In this document: positions 53,628-61,103 of the stretch, piece after piece | Position numbering within the stretch: the stretch's first letter is position 1 | Layout of the letters: each line of letters opens with the position of its first letter | Notes under the pieces: model-generated | Database searches by the model: none | What the model was told of the DNA's origin: nothing | What the model saw: only the letters and a program-made list of their open reading frames with translations | Source: an uncultured Caulobacterales bacterium | GTDB lineage: Bacteria > Pseudomonadota > Alphaproteobacteria > Caulobacterales > Caulobacteraceae | Length of the DNA: 64,000 bases | Direction: 5' to 3' | NCBI GenBank assembly: GCA_903884425.1 | Contig: CAISEP010000016.1 | Span: 1 to 64,000 of the forward strand | Position numbers and translations under genes: made by a program

Positions 53628-54524
53628 CTAGCCGGCGGTCATGCCGGCGAGGACCGGTGCAGTGGCGATGTCTTCCAGCAGGCCGGTATGCACCGGCTGC
53701 CAGCCCAGCCGGTCCCGGGTGATCCGGCTCGAGGCCGGCATGTCGACCCCGGCGAACATGCCGAGCCAGCCGAAATGGTCCTGCGCCTCCTCCGGCGGCA
53801 GGCTCTTCGTCGGCAGACCGAGCCGGTGCCCGATGGCCTCGGCGATCTGCCGCATGGAGAGGCCTTCGTCGGCGACGGCCATCCAGGCGGCCCCGGGGTC
53901 ACCGACCTCCAGGGCCAGGCGATAGAGCCGGGCGGCGTCGCGGCGGTTCCCGGCGGGCCAGCGATTGGCGCCGTCCCCCACATAGGCGGCCACGCCCTTG
54001 TCCCGTGCCGCCTGCACCAGCGCCGGCAGGAACCCGCCGGTTCCGCTGTCATGGGTGATCGGCGGCAGGCGGATGACCGCCGTCTTCAGCCCGCGACCGG
54101 CGGCGTCCCGGACCAGGGTCTCCGTCGCTCCCCGGCCGAAGGGCTGGGGACGGTCGTCCTCCGTCGCGATGCGGCCCGGGGCCAGCATGGCGATGCCCGA
54201 GGTGGCGATGAAGGGCATGCCCGAACCGGCCAGGGCGTCGAGCATGGCGATCACCGTCTTCTGCTCGATCTCGATGTTTTCCATGAACCGGCTGAAGTCA
54301 TGGATGAAGGCGCAGTGGATCACCGCGTCGCAGGTCCGGGCCCCGGCGATGAACGAGGCGGGATCGGTGAGGTCGCCGCGATGGGGCTGAACCCCCCGGG
54401 CTTCCAGGGCGCGGGGCCCCTCGTCCGTCCGGGCGACCCCCACCACCGTGTGCCCCGCCGCCTGCAGCTCCTCGGCCACGGCGGTGCCGATGAACCCGGT
54501 CGCGCCGGTCAGGAAAACGCGCAT
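53628..54524 (-). CDS. NAD(P)-dependent epimerase/dehydratase-like SDR
   Basis: A 298-residue atypical extended short-chain dehydrogenase. It begins with TGATGFIG (residues 6-13), the NAD(P) loop, followed by ARTDEGPRAL, the DAVIHCAF strand and a substrate-binding lobe (VIRLPPITHDSG). In place of a classical Tyr-xxx-Lys the middle reads TSGIAML with no obvious YxxxK, so activity is not certain; it may be a redox sensor or a reductase with a divergent site. ATG 54524 has GGAG six bases upstream, which favours it over ATG 54530. It is 19 bp from the DUF1003 stop, tail to tail, and downstream of the AraC gene on the same strand. Confidence 0.8.
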   Translation of the reverse strand: MRVFLTGATGFIGTAVAEELQAAGHTVVGVARTDEGPRALEARGVQPHRGDLTDPASFIAGARTCDAVIHCAFIHDFSRFMENIEIEQKTVIAMLDALAGSGMPFIATSGIAMLAPGRIATEDDRPQPFGRGATETLVRDAAGRGLKTAVIRLPPITHDSGTGGFLPALVQAARDKGVAAYVGDGANRWPAGNRRDAARLYRLALEVGDPGAAWMAVADEGLSMRQIAEAIGHRLGLPTKSLPPEEAQDHFGWLGMFAGVDMPASSRITRDRLGWQPVHTGLLEDIATAPVLAGMTAG

Positions 54525-54607
54525 CGACATCTCCACGGGGCGGACGGGGCAGGAACCGGGGCCACGCCGTCCGCCCGCGGCGGCGATCAGCTTCCCTGAC
54601 CCCGATC

Positions 54608-55627
54608 CTAGGGCACGGGTCGGCGGGGAACAACGGGGCGTCGGCGGACGACGGACGGGGACGCCCCGAACCGCGACTGGAACCACCGGGAAAACGCCGC
54701 CGGCTGGCTGTAGCCCAGCAACTGCGCGACCTGCATCAGGGGCAGATCGCTGTCCTCCACATAGGTGCGGGCCTGGGCGACGCGCACCTCGTCCAGCAGG
54801 GTCTGGAAGTCCGTCCCGCCGTCCGCCAGCCGCCGCTGCAGGGTCCGTGCACTCAATCCCATGTGGACCGCCGTCCGGGCCAGCGTGGCCCGCCCCTCCG
54901 GCAGGCGTTCGGCGATCACCCGGCGGACCCCGTGGGCATCGCCCCGCACGCCGCCGACGGCCAGATCGTCCACCACCCGCCGGGCATAGGCGGCCAGCAC
55001 CTCGTCCCCGGCGGGGTTGGCCCGGTCCAGGTCCCGGGTGTCGCAGACCAGGCCGTTGAATTCGCTGTTGAAGACCACGGCCTCGCCGAACATCCGCCGG
55101 TGGTCGGTCAGATCGGCCGGGGGCGGATGGGTGAAGTTCACGCTCACCGCCTGCCAACGATCCCCGATCAGGGCCTGGAAGATGCGGAGCAGCACCCCCA
55201 CCGTCAGCTCATGGGCCTGCCGCGCGACCCCCGGGCGCTCCGCCAGCAGCTGCTCGCGCACGACCACCGTGCCGTGTGCCTCCTCCACCGTGAGGTTCAG
55301 GCTGTCATTGATGAGGTCGCTGTAGCGGGCGACGGTGGCCAGGACGTCCCGGACCGTGGACTGGTGGGCGATCAGCAGGCTGAGGGTGCCGAAGTCGGAC
55401 AGCTTGCGCCGCTCCGCCATCCGCAGGCCGAAGGTCAGGCAACCGGACACCGCCGCCGACCGCTCCAGCAGGTCCCCGAACCGCCGGGCATTGAGCCGGA
55501 TGTCCGGGCGGGTCAGCGCCTGGGGGTCGAGGCCGGCCTGGCGCAGCATCATCACCGGGTCGAGGCCCAGCGACCGCGCGACTTCCCCGTAACTCGCCAG
55601 CGCAGAGCCCCGGATCGTCGGCGTCAC
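54608..55627 (-). CDS. AraC-family regulator (N-terminal arabinose-binding-type domain)
   Basis: A 339-residue regulator. The N-terminal two thirds are the Arabinose_bd-type domain found in OruR/ArgR-like and virulence AraC proteins (SYGEVARSLGLDPVMMLRQAGL at the start), and the last 85 residues hold two helix-turn-helix units (MGLSARTLQRRLADGG; MQVAQLLGYSQPAAFSRWFQSRFG). GTG 55627 is preceded by GGGGGGAG. It stands back to back with the TauD-type oxygenase, 135 bp apart, the usual layout for an activator of the divergent gene; the TATAGT-like patch at 55671-55676 is a likely part of that promoter. Confidence 0.87.
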   Translation of the reverse strand: MTPTIRGSALASYGEVARSLGLDPVMMLRQAGLDPQALTRPDIRLNARRFGDLLERSAAVSGCLTFGLRMAERRKLSDFGTLSLLIAHQSTVRDVLATVARYSDLINDSLNLTVEEAHGTVVVREQLLAERPGVARQAHELTVGVLLRIFQALIGDRWQAVSVNFTHPPPADLTDHRRMFGEAVVFNSEFNGLVCDTRDLDRANPAGDEVLAAYARRVVDDLAVGGVRGDAHGVRRVIAERLPEGRATLARTAVHMGLSARTLQRRLADGGTDFQTLLDEVRVAQARTYVEDSDLPLMQVAQLLGYSQPAAFSRWFQSRFGASPSVVRRRPVVPRRPVP

Positions 55628-55762
55628 ACCCCGCTCCCCCCAGTCCCGAGCCCGCTCATGGCGCGAAATGTATAGTTTCTGGCGTGGATTGCAAAGCCCG
55701 TCCGTCCGCGCGCGCTAAGCTCCTCGAAACAGAAACACGCACTTCCGGGGAGAGAACGCCGC

Positions 55763-56641
55763 ATGCATTCGTCAGGACTTGAGGCCATCGAAGCGATCGT
55801 GTCGCAGCCGATGCCGGAATATCGCGCCTTCCGGGCCCACCGGCTCAGCCCGATCATCGGCGCGGAGATCGAGGGCCTCGATCTGACCCGGCCCCTGTCC
55901 GACGAGACCTTTGCCGAGGTCCACCGGGCCATGCTCAATCACCAGGTGCTGGTGTTCCGGGACCAGGACCTCAGCCCGGAGGACCACAAGGCCTTCGGCC
56001 GGCGGTTCGGCGTGCTGCACGCCCACGCCCTGCAGAAGATGCGGGAGGGCGATCACGAGCGCCTGGAAGTGGCTGCCAGCCGGGCCTCGAAATACGTGGC
56101 CGGCGAGGGCTGGCACACCGATGTCAGCTGCGACGAGGAGCCGCCGAAGCTCTCCATGCTGTTCATCGACAAGATCCCCGACATCGGGCTCGGCGGGGAC
56201 ACCCTGTTCGCCAACATGTACCTGGCCTACGAGATGCTCTCCCCGGCGCTGCGGGCCTTCCTCGATACCCTGACCGCGGTGCATGACGGGGCGATCCCCT
56301 GGACCAGCGCCTATGGCTTCAAGCCGGACCAGGCCTTCAACAGCACCGAGCATCCGGTGGTGATCCGTCACCCGGAAACCGGGCGCAAGGTGCTGTTCGT
56401 CAACCGCGGCTTCACCTCGCACATCGTCCAGCTGAACCGCAACGAGGGCGCGGCGCTCCTGGAAATGCTCTACCGCACCATCGAGATGACCCCGGCCCTC
56501 ACCTGCCGGGTCCGCTGGACGCCCCGGACCATGGTCCTGTGGGACAACCGCTGCACCCAGCACCACGCCCTGTGGGACTACTACCCCCTGGAGCGGCACG
56601 GCTTCCGGGTGTCGGTGCTGGGGGAGCGTCCCAGCCGCTGA
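55763..56641 (+). CDS. TauD/TfdA-family dioxygenase
   Basis: A 292-residue Fe(II)/2-oxoglutarate dioxygenase. The metal motif is GWHTD (His118, Asp120), the distal His is in NRCTQHHALWD and the 2-oxoglutarate Arg follows in ERHGFR. The opening stretch EIEGLDLTRPLSDETFAEVHRAM is characteristic of TauD and TfdA. Members split taurine, sulfonates, herbicidal ethers or carnitine-like compounds; the sequence does not choose. It is divergent from the AraC regulator, which may sense its substrate. The ribosome-binding site is GGGGAGAG before ATG 55763. Confidence 0.87.
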   Translation: MHSSGLEAIEAIVSQPMPEYRAFRAHRLSPIIGAEIEGLDLTRPLSDETFAEVHRAMLNHQVLVFRDQDLSPEDHKAFGRRFGVLHAHALQKMREGDHERLEVAASRASKYVAGEGWHTDVSCDEEPPKLSMLFIDKIPDIGLGGDTLFANMYLAYEMLSPALRAFLDTLTAVHDGAIPWTSAYGFKPDQAFNSTEHPVVIRHPETGRKVLFVNRGFTSHIVQLNRNEGAALLEMLYRTIEMTPALTCRVRWTPRTMVLWDNRCTQHHALWDYYPLERHGFRVSVLGERPSR

Positions 56642-56714
56642 CGCCGGCGGCGGCGGCGTGCCCGCCGGCGCGCGCGGCCCCCACTGCCGGCGGAGCGGGC
56701 GGCTAGCTGCGCTG

Positions 56715-56734
56715 TTTGGCTTCGTTTCGCCAAA
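56715..56734. repeat. Short palindromic element
   Basis: TTTGGC (56715-56720) and GCCAAA (56729-56734) around TTCGTTTC, in the 202-bp gap after the dioxygenase. A larger stem, CCGGGGACG (56748-56756) with CGTCCCCGG (56774-56782), lies just to the right. The core reads like a short palindrome that is scattered through some other proteobacterial genomes; copy number here is unknown. Confidence 0.4.
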
Positions 56735-56843
56735 ATGCGCGCCGTTCCCGGGGACGACGTCCACACCGGAGGACGTCCCCGGCCGCCGCACGCGCACGCG
56801 GCGGCGGCGGGCGGGGAGTTCACCCGGCAGGCGGCCAGCGGCG

Positions 56844-57341
56844 TCAGGCGTCGGCTGTCGCATGCCGCCACCCCAGCTGCCGCAGTGCCGACTTCCGGCG
56901 GGAGATGGCCTTCCGCTCGTAGCCGTCGAGTGTGAGGAGGCGGGGGGCTGCGGCGCGGAGTGCCTCCGCCTCCAGCCCCCGCGCAATCCACATTGGGTTC
57001 TCCGAGAGGTCCACGCCGGCCTCCAGGAGGGCCACCCGGTAGAGCTCAGCCTTCGCGCGACGGATCCGGACGACTTGCGCGTGGGCGCGCGCGGCCAACA
57101 GGGCTGGGCCCGCGGAGGTGGCCGCGGGCGCGGAGGCGACTTCATCAGTCAGCTCCGCCGACCCACAGAGCGCCCGACGGAGGCGCTCGATGAATGCGGC
57201 GTCGGCGTGGGCGACGTCGGCCGACGTGAGGCCGTGCTTCCGCGCATTTCCGGAGGACCGACGTCGGCCCTCCGGGGTTCTCGGGCCGGTACTGAATGCG
57301 GCGTTCCGGCGGTTCGATTGGCTCCTACCTCCGTCGCTCAC
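56844..57341 (-). CDS. Hypothetical protein, STGPRTPEG/KHGL family
   Basis: A 165-residue protein. The first 40 residues show the conserved NAAFSTGPRTPEGRRRSSGNARKHGL motif, known from many proteins of unknown function, sometimes in many copies per genome. The rest is helical and Arg/Ala-rich (AHAQVVRIRRAKAELYRVALLEAG). There is no signal peptide or membrane segment. It starts at GTG 57341, which overlaps the TGA of the previous gene (GTGA at 57338-57341), so the two are translated together. Base composition and repeat-rich surroundings differ from the neighbours, hinting at transfer. Confidence 0.6.
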   Translation of the reverse strand: MSDGGRSQSNRRNAAFSTGPRTPEGRRRSSGNARKHGLTSADVAHADAAFIERLRRALCGSAELTDEVASAPAATSAGPALLAARAHAQVVRIRRAKAELYRVALLEAGVDLSENPMWIARGLEAEALRAAAPRLLTLDGYERKAISRRKSALRQLGWRHATADA

Positions 57342-58003
57342 TCTACGAATTCCGCATCCGTGACTTCGCCCATCGCAGACTGGACACGGTCGGCGAGTGT
57401 CGCCCGGTGGCGTTGGATCTCCCTCATCGCATTGATCCGCCGCTGGTCGGCGGCGGAGGCGAGCTTCTCCATGCGCTCAATATCGCCGAGGGCGATACGG
57501 AAGCCGTTCGACGTCACCGCGCCCGCGTCGAGGCCCCGACCGCCGAGGGTCGTCTGGAAGTCGTCGTGCTCCTCGATCCCGGTGAGCATAATTTCACTGA
57601 CAGCCTGCGCCCGCCGCGTCCGGGCGACCGTCCCCGCGGTGCCGGGGTCAACGTCGCTCTGGGTCAGTATGTCAGTCACCGACTGCTGCTCCATGAGGTT
57701 CAGGGTCGTGGCGACGGCGCGCCGCGCGCGGCGGGCGTCCCACGCGGCCTGCACGAAGTCCGACACCAGGAGTTGCTCGACGACGCCCCGGGGCCTCACC
57801 TCCTGGAAGAGGGCGCACAGGAGCGCCTCAAACTCAGCCTCGTCCTCGAACCCCGCGACGACGGGGCCACCGAGGATCGCGCGGACGTCGGCGGGTAGGG
57901 TGAAGCTGGCGTCGTCTCCGCCTCCAGGCGGGGGGCGGATTGCGACTTCATTACTCGGAGACTTCGGTGCCTTCGGCTTCGCCGGCGGCGGCTTGGTGGG
58001 CAT
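57338..58003 (-). CDS. Hypothetical protein, coupled upstream partner
   Basis: A 221-residue protein that I do not recognise. The first 30 residues are Pro/Lys-rich (MPTKPPPAKPKAPKSP), the middle is acidic and helical (EDEAEFEALLCALFQEV), and the last part is charged and helical (DIERMEKLASAADQRRINAMREIQRHRATLADRV), a possible coiled coil. GGAAGGA precedes ATG 58003. It overlaps the start of the KHGL-family gene by 4 bp, so the two form one operon. An AT-rich patch (58085-58260) just upstream on the minus strand would be its promoter. Confidence 0.6.
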   Translation of the reverse strand: MPTKPPPAKPKAPKSPSNEVAIRPPPGGGDDASFTLPADVRAILGGPVVAGFEDEAEFEALLCALFQEVRPRGVVEQLLVSDFVQAAWDARRARRAVATTLNLMEQQSVTDILTQSDVDPGTAGTVARTRRAQAVSEIMLTGIEEHDDFQTTLGGRGLDAGAVTSNGFRIALGDIERMEKLASAADQRRINAMREIQRHRATLADRVQSAMGEVTDAEFVE

Positions 58004-58396
58004 GCTCTGATCCTTCCATTTGGGTGGCGACGCCGACTGGCGGCCCCACGCCGTTGCTCGAGAGTTGACACTCAAGAGCCCTTCGCCGCCATGTCCAACA
58101 AATATTTTCAAGCATAAAAATTCGCATGGATAACTACTCCAGATACAATCAGGGAAAATATTTCTAAAGTGTTTCCAAATTAATTTAGGAAGATAAGTTT
58201 TTATTGTTTATTAACATATTTGACGAAGCGCCAGAGCTAAACTTTGGAATTTTTTCATCGTCAACATTGGTCCGCTCACCAGCCGTTAATAAGATGCTCC
58301 ACGCGTCCGGAGCTCCGCTATCCGGAAACACAAACACTTACAGCTGGAGGGTGGCAAAAATACAACGCCTCCGGAGGGAGGACCCGCGGCGGCCGG

Positions 58397-58420
58397 GTGC
58401 TGGTGCTGGTGCTGGTGCTG
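58397..58420. repeat. GTGCTG hexamer repeat (4 copies)
   Basis: Four perfect GTGCTG units in tandem, in the GC-rich centre of the gene-poor stretch. Confidence 0.7.
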
Positions 58421-58492
58421 GTGGAGGTCGCCGCGGCCGGAGCGACGCCGCAAGCCCACCGGCGCGGGTGGCCTGGGGTTTGCGGTGGGGGC

Positions 58493-58534
58493 GTGGGGAG
58501 TGGGGAGTGGGGCGTGGGGTGTGGGGTGTGGGGT
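58493..58534. repeat. Six-copy G-rich 7-bp tandem repeat
   Basis: Six heptads GTGGGGA, GTGGGGA, GTGGGGC, GTGGGGT, GTGGGGT, GTGGGGT, differing only in the last base. Six runs of four G at 3-base spacing (flanked by further G runs) make a G-quadruplex possible on the plus strand. Confidence 0.8.
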
Positions 58535-58890
58535 GTTACGATCCGGGTTTCGGCGAGTGGAACCTCGCCCCGGGGGTGGCCGAGTAACCCGCCCGGATAC
58601 GTCAACAAACACCTCTCCCAAGCGAAGCAGTGCCGACTGCGGCGTGTCATTGAGCGAAATTTCAAAACAATAATAATTCTTTTGGAATATTAACCGTTCG
58701 AACTGTGCCAAGTTATGAATAATAAATATTAGCGACTGCGATTAAATGCCCAATACTCGCCACTCGTCCGGCGCAATTTCGCTCTTATTTCCCTCAAATT
58801 TGAACTCGAGCCCGCGGCCACCGTGCGGAGCGCACACTGGTGTCGGCTCAGCGTGCGCTCGTTGGGCGAGCGTGACCCCGGAGGGTACGG

Positions 58891-60195
58891 ATGAGCGTGA
58901 CGAGATGGCGGACCACTGGCGCGGCACTGACACTGACCCTGTCGATGGTCTCGGCGCTGGACCTGGCCTCCACTCCCCTCTCCCCGGCGGAAGCGGCTAC
59001 GGCGGCTACGCCGGCGACCGCGGCCGCCCCCGGGACGCAGCCGTCGCCGCTTCCCGGCCTCGACGGGGCCCTGGGCGACCTCGCGCCCCGCGCCGTGGTC
59101 GCCGCCAGCATCACGGCGGAGTATGACGACAACATCGCCCGGTCCGACGCGGCCCAGGCCCTGCTGCGGGGCCTCATCCGGGACGACACCACCACGACCC
59201 CCCGGGTCATGGTCGACCTGGCGTCGAACCTGGCGGGTGCGCACGTCTTCCTCCGGGGGACGGCGGGATACGACGCCCACGCCAACAACCGCCAGCTGGA
59301 TCGACAGAGGACCGACCTGCAGTCCGGTGTCGGAGTGGCCATCGGACGCTGCTCCGGCGCGCTGCAGGGGGGCTACGGCGTCCGCCAGAGCGACCTCGCC
59401 GACCTCTACGGGCCCGTGGTCCGGAACCAGTTGGAGACCCGGTCGGTGGAGGCGGACGCCGGCTGCGACCGGGGTGCCGGCGTGACGACCCGGGTCGCCG
59501 TCTCCCGCACCTGGACCACGAACTCCGCCCCCCTGCAGGCCATCGCCGACACCGACGTCACCCGCGTTATGCCGGCCGTGGCCTATGCCAGCCCCTGGCT
59601 CGGGCAGGTGTCCGTCTACGGCCGCTACGACGCCATCGTCTACCCCAACCGGGTCGACCTGAACCGGAAGACGGCCGGGTTCGACGGCCTCGCGGCGGGG
59701 ACGACCCTGCGGCACGACCTGTCCGCCCGGCTGTCGGCCAGCCTCGATGCGTCCTACGTGCAGCTGACCCCGCGGCAGACGTCGCCGACCCGCTTCAGTG
59801 GCCTCAACTACGGTGCGGCCGTCACCTACGCGCCGACGGCGTCCTCCACCCTGAAGCTGGACCTGGGCCGGATCGTGAAGCCCTCGGAGCGGATCGACGC
59901 AAATTTCGATGTCCAGGACTTTGCCCGGGTGAGCGGGACCCTGCGCCTCGACCGGCGCACGGACCTCGCGCTCGGCCTCGGCCAGCGGCGGGACAGCTAC
60001 GCCAACAACAACCTCGCGATCATCTCCTACCTGACGACGGACACGGTGAGTGACGTCTCCGCGACCCTGAACTACCGGCTGAGGCGGGACGTGACGCTGA
60101 GCGTGGACGGACGCGGCGAACGGCGCGCGGCGAACCTGGCGGCCTTCTCCTACTCCGACTGGCGGGCCGGGCTGGCGGCGGCGGTGACCTATTGA
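58891..60195 (+). CDS. Outer-membrane beta-barrel protein of the exosortase locus
   Basis: A 434-residue outer-membrane protein with a signal peptide (cut near Ala36). Repeated amphipathic strands such as VVAASITAEYDDNIARS, VMVDLASNL, VFLRGTAGYDA and TLRLDRRTDLALGLG, with periplasm-like turns, fit the BBP2-type barrels associated with exopolysaccharide and PEP-CTERM clusters. Its own C-terminus (AAVTY) ends in an aromatic residue, as needed for barrel assembly. ATG 58891 has GGAGGG upstream. It is 94 bp before the first small secreted protein on the same strand and may export or anchor the polysaccharide. Confidence 0.8.
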   Translation: MSVTRWRTTGAALTLTLSMVSALDLASTPLSPAEAATAATPATAAAPGTQPSPLPGLDGALGDLAPRAVVAASITAEYDDNIARSDAAQALLRGLIRDDTTTTPRVMVDLASNLAGAHVFLRGTAGYDAHANNRQLDRQRTDLQSGVGVAIGRCSGALQGGYGVRQSDLADLYGPVVRNQLETRSVEADAGCDRGAGVTTRVAVSRTWTTNSAPLQAIADTDVTRVMPAVAYASPWLGQVSVYGRYDAIVYPNRVDLNRKTAGFDGLAAGTTLRHDLSARLSASLDASYVQLTPRQTSPTRFSGLNYGAAVTYAPTASSTLKLDLGRIVKPSERIDANFDVQDFARVSGTLRLDRRTDLALGLGQRRDSYANNNLAIISYLTTDTVSDVSATLNYRLRRDVTLSVDGRGERRAANLAAFSYSDWRAGLAAAVTY

Positions 60196-60289
60196 GGGCA
60201 ACCGGCGCCTTCGAATTCGCCCCTCAGGGGAAGAGGGTTGCGGAATCGGCGTATTCGCGGGACGAAGTCCCAACAGAAGGATTCCCACC

Positions 60290-60595
60290 ATGCTGAAGTC
60301 CACGACCCTCGCCCTGACCATTGCCGCCGCCCTCGCGGCCGGTGCCCTCCCGGCCGTGGCATTCGCCGAAGGCGGTAACAACGGGAATAATAGTGGTTTC
60401 AATGGCGGCGATGGCAACAATGGCGGCGACGGCGGCGATCATGGCCACCGCCATCACGGCCCGACGAACAATGGCAGCAACGGTGCCGTCCCCGGCCCGC
60501 TGGAGGGCGTCGGCCTTCCCTTCCTGGTCGCCGGCGGTGCCCTGGCGGCCGTGATGGTGATGCGCAAGCGGTCGGGCAGCAACCCCGCCGCCTGA
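60290..60595 (+). CDS. Small secreted protein with exosortase-type C-terminal signal (1)
   Basis: A 101-residue protein. Residues 1-26 are a signal peptide; 27-66 are almost wholly Gly, Asn, Asp and His (a His-rich HGHRHH cluster at 51-56), probably unstructured and able to bind metal. Residues 67-78 are VPGPLEGVGLPF, followed by one hydrophobic helix and the basic end MRKR. Motif, helix, Arg/Lys cluster is exactly the build of a PEP-CTERM-like sorting signal. After cleavage at both ends only about 40 residues would remain. A good AAGGA precedes ATG 60290. A terminator follows. Confidence 0.75.
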   Translation: MLKSTTLALTIAAALAAGALPAVAFAEGGNNGNNSGFNGGDGNNGGDGGDHGHRHHGPTNNGSNGAVPGPLEGVGLPFLVAGGALAAVMVMRKRSGSNPAA

Positions 60596-60632
60596 TTTCC
60601 GGTTATCGGACTCTATCAGCGACGTCTCAAAG

Positions 60633-60680
60633 TAGCCGACCCCGGGACACAATTCGGTTCCCTGGGTCGGCTATCTTGTT
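60633..60680 (+). terminator. Candidate terminator between small protein 1 and VanZ gene
   Basis: 15-nt arms TAGCCGACCCCGGGA (60633-60647) and TCCCTGGGTCGGCTA (60659-60673), one mismatch, 11-nt loop, then TCTTGTTT. The stem ends 11 bases before the GTG of the VanZ-like gene, so it might also gate that gene's translation. Confidence 0.6.
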
Positions 60681-60683
60681 TGA

Positions 60684-61076
60684 GTGACCCATTCCCACAG
60701 ACTTCGACTGTGCCTCAGGGGGGCGACCGGGTTGGTCGGTCTGGCCATTGCCTGGGCGACCCTGTGCCCGCCAGCCATGCGCCCCTCCCTCGGCCCGCCG
60801 GACCTGGAGCGCTTTCTCGCCTTCGTCGGGATCGGCGCGCTGGGAATGGCGGCCTTCCCGAGGCGGCGGCTGGGCGTCCTTCTCGCCCTGGTCGCCTTCG
60901 CCATCGCTCTTGAACTGGGCCAGGCCCTGGTCCCCGGCCGGGACCCCCGCGTCGCCGATGCCGTGATCAAGGCCGCGGGTGCCTTGACCGGCGGTCTGGT
61001 CGCCGGGGGTCTGGCGAGGGTTGGGTTCAGGACCATGGGACAAGGCTCACAGAGGCTGCCAGACGGCGGCACCTAG
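60684..61076 (+). CDS. VanZ-like membrane protein
   Basis: A 130-residue membrane protein with about four helices. The VanZ-type pattern is a first helix, LAFVGIGALGMAAFPRRR, then IALELGQALVPGRDPRVADAVIKAAGALTGG, where Glu-x-x-Gln and Arg-Asp sit at conserved positions. VanZ-like proteins turn up repeatedly in exosortase and exopolysaccharide clusters; their role there is unknown. The start is GTG 60684, without a clear ribosome-binding site and directly after the hairpin at 60633-60673. It converges on the accessory gene. Confidence 0.75.
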   Translation: MTHSHRLRLCLRGATGLVGLAIAWATLCPPAMRPSLGPPDLERFLAFVGIGALGMAAFPRRRLGVLLALVAFAIALELGQALVPGRDPRVADAVIKAAGALTGGLVAGGLARVGFRTMGQGSQRLPDGGT

Positions 61077-61103
61077 CGGTGCCCCGACGGCTGAGCCACC
61101 CTG

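Larger units (their letters stand above)
58004..58890. other. Gene-poor, compositionally odd intergenic stretch
   Basis: About 890 bp without a convincing gene. It holds two AT-rich blocks (about 58085-58260 and 58650-58800) framing a GC-rich centre with simple repeats. Open frames across it (for example from 58204 and 58244) run through low-complexity Leu-Val or Gly-Ala stretches and lack ribosome-binding sites. It may be a remnant of insertion or a long promoter/leader region for the exopolysaccharide locus that begins at 58891. Confidence 0.55.

Noticed and set aside
58397-58534. The hexamer and heptad repeats as a CRISPR array
   Set aside because: Units are 6-7 bp in direct tandem without spacers, and there are no cas genes.
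58204-58587. A 127-residue frame with a protein-like first 45 residues
   Set aside because: It needs a TTG start without ribosome-binding site and then runs through the hexamer and heptad repeats as Gly-Ala and Gly-Trp-Val low complexity.
58244-58693. A frame containing LVLVLVLV, resembling a membrane helix
   Set aside because: The Leu-Val run is only the translation of the GTGCTG hexamer repeat; nothing else supports a gene.
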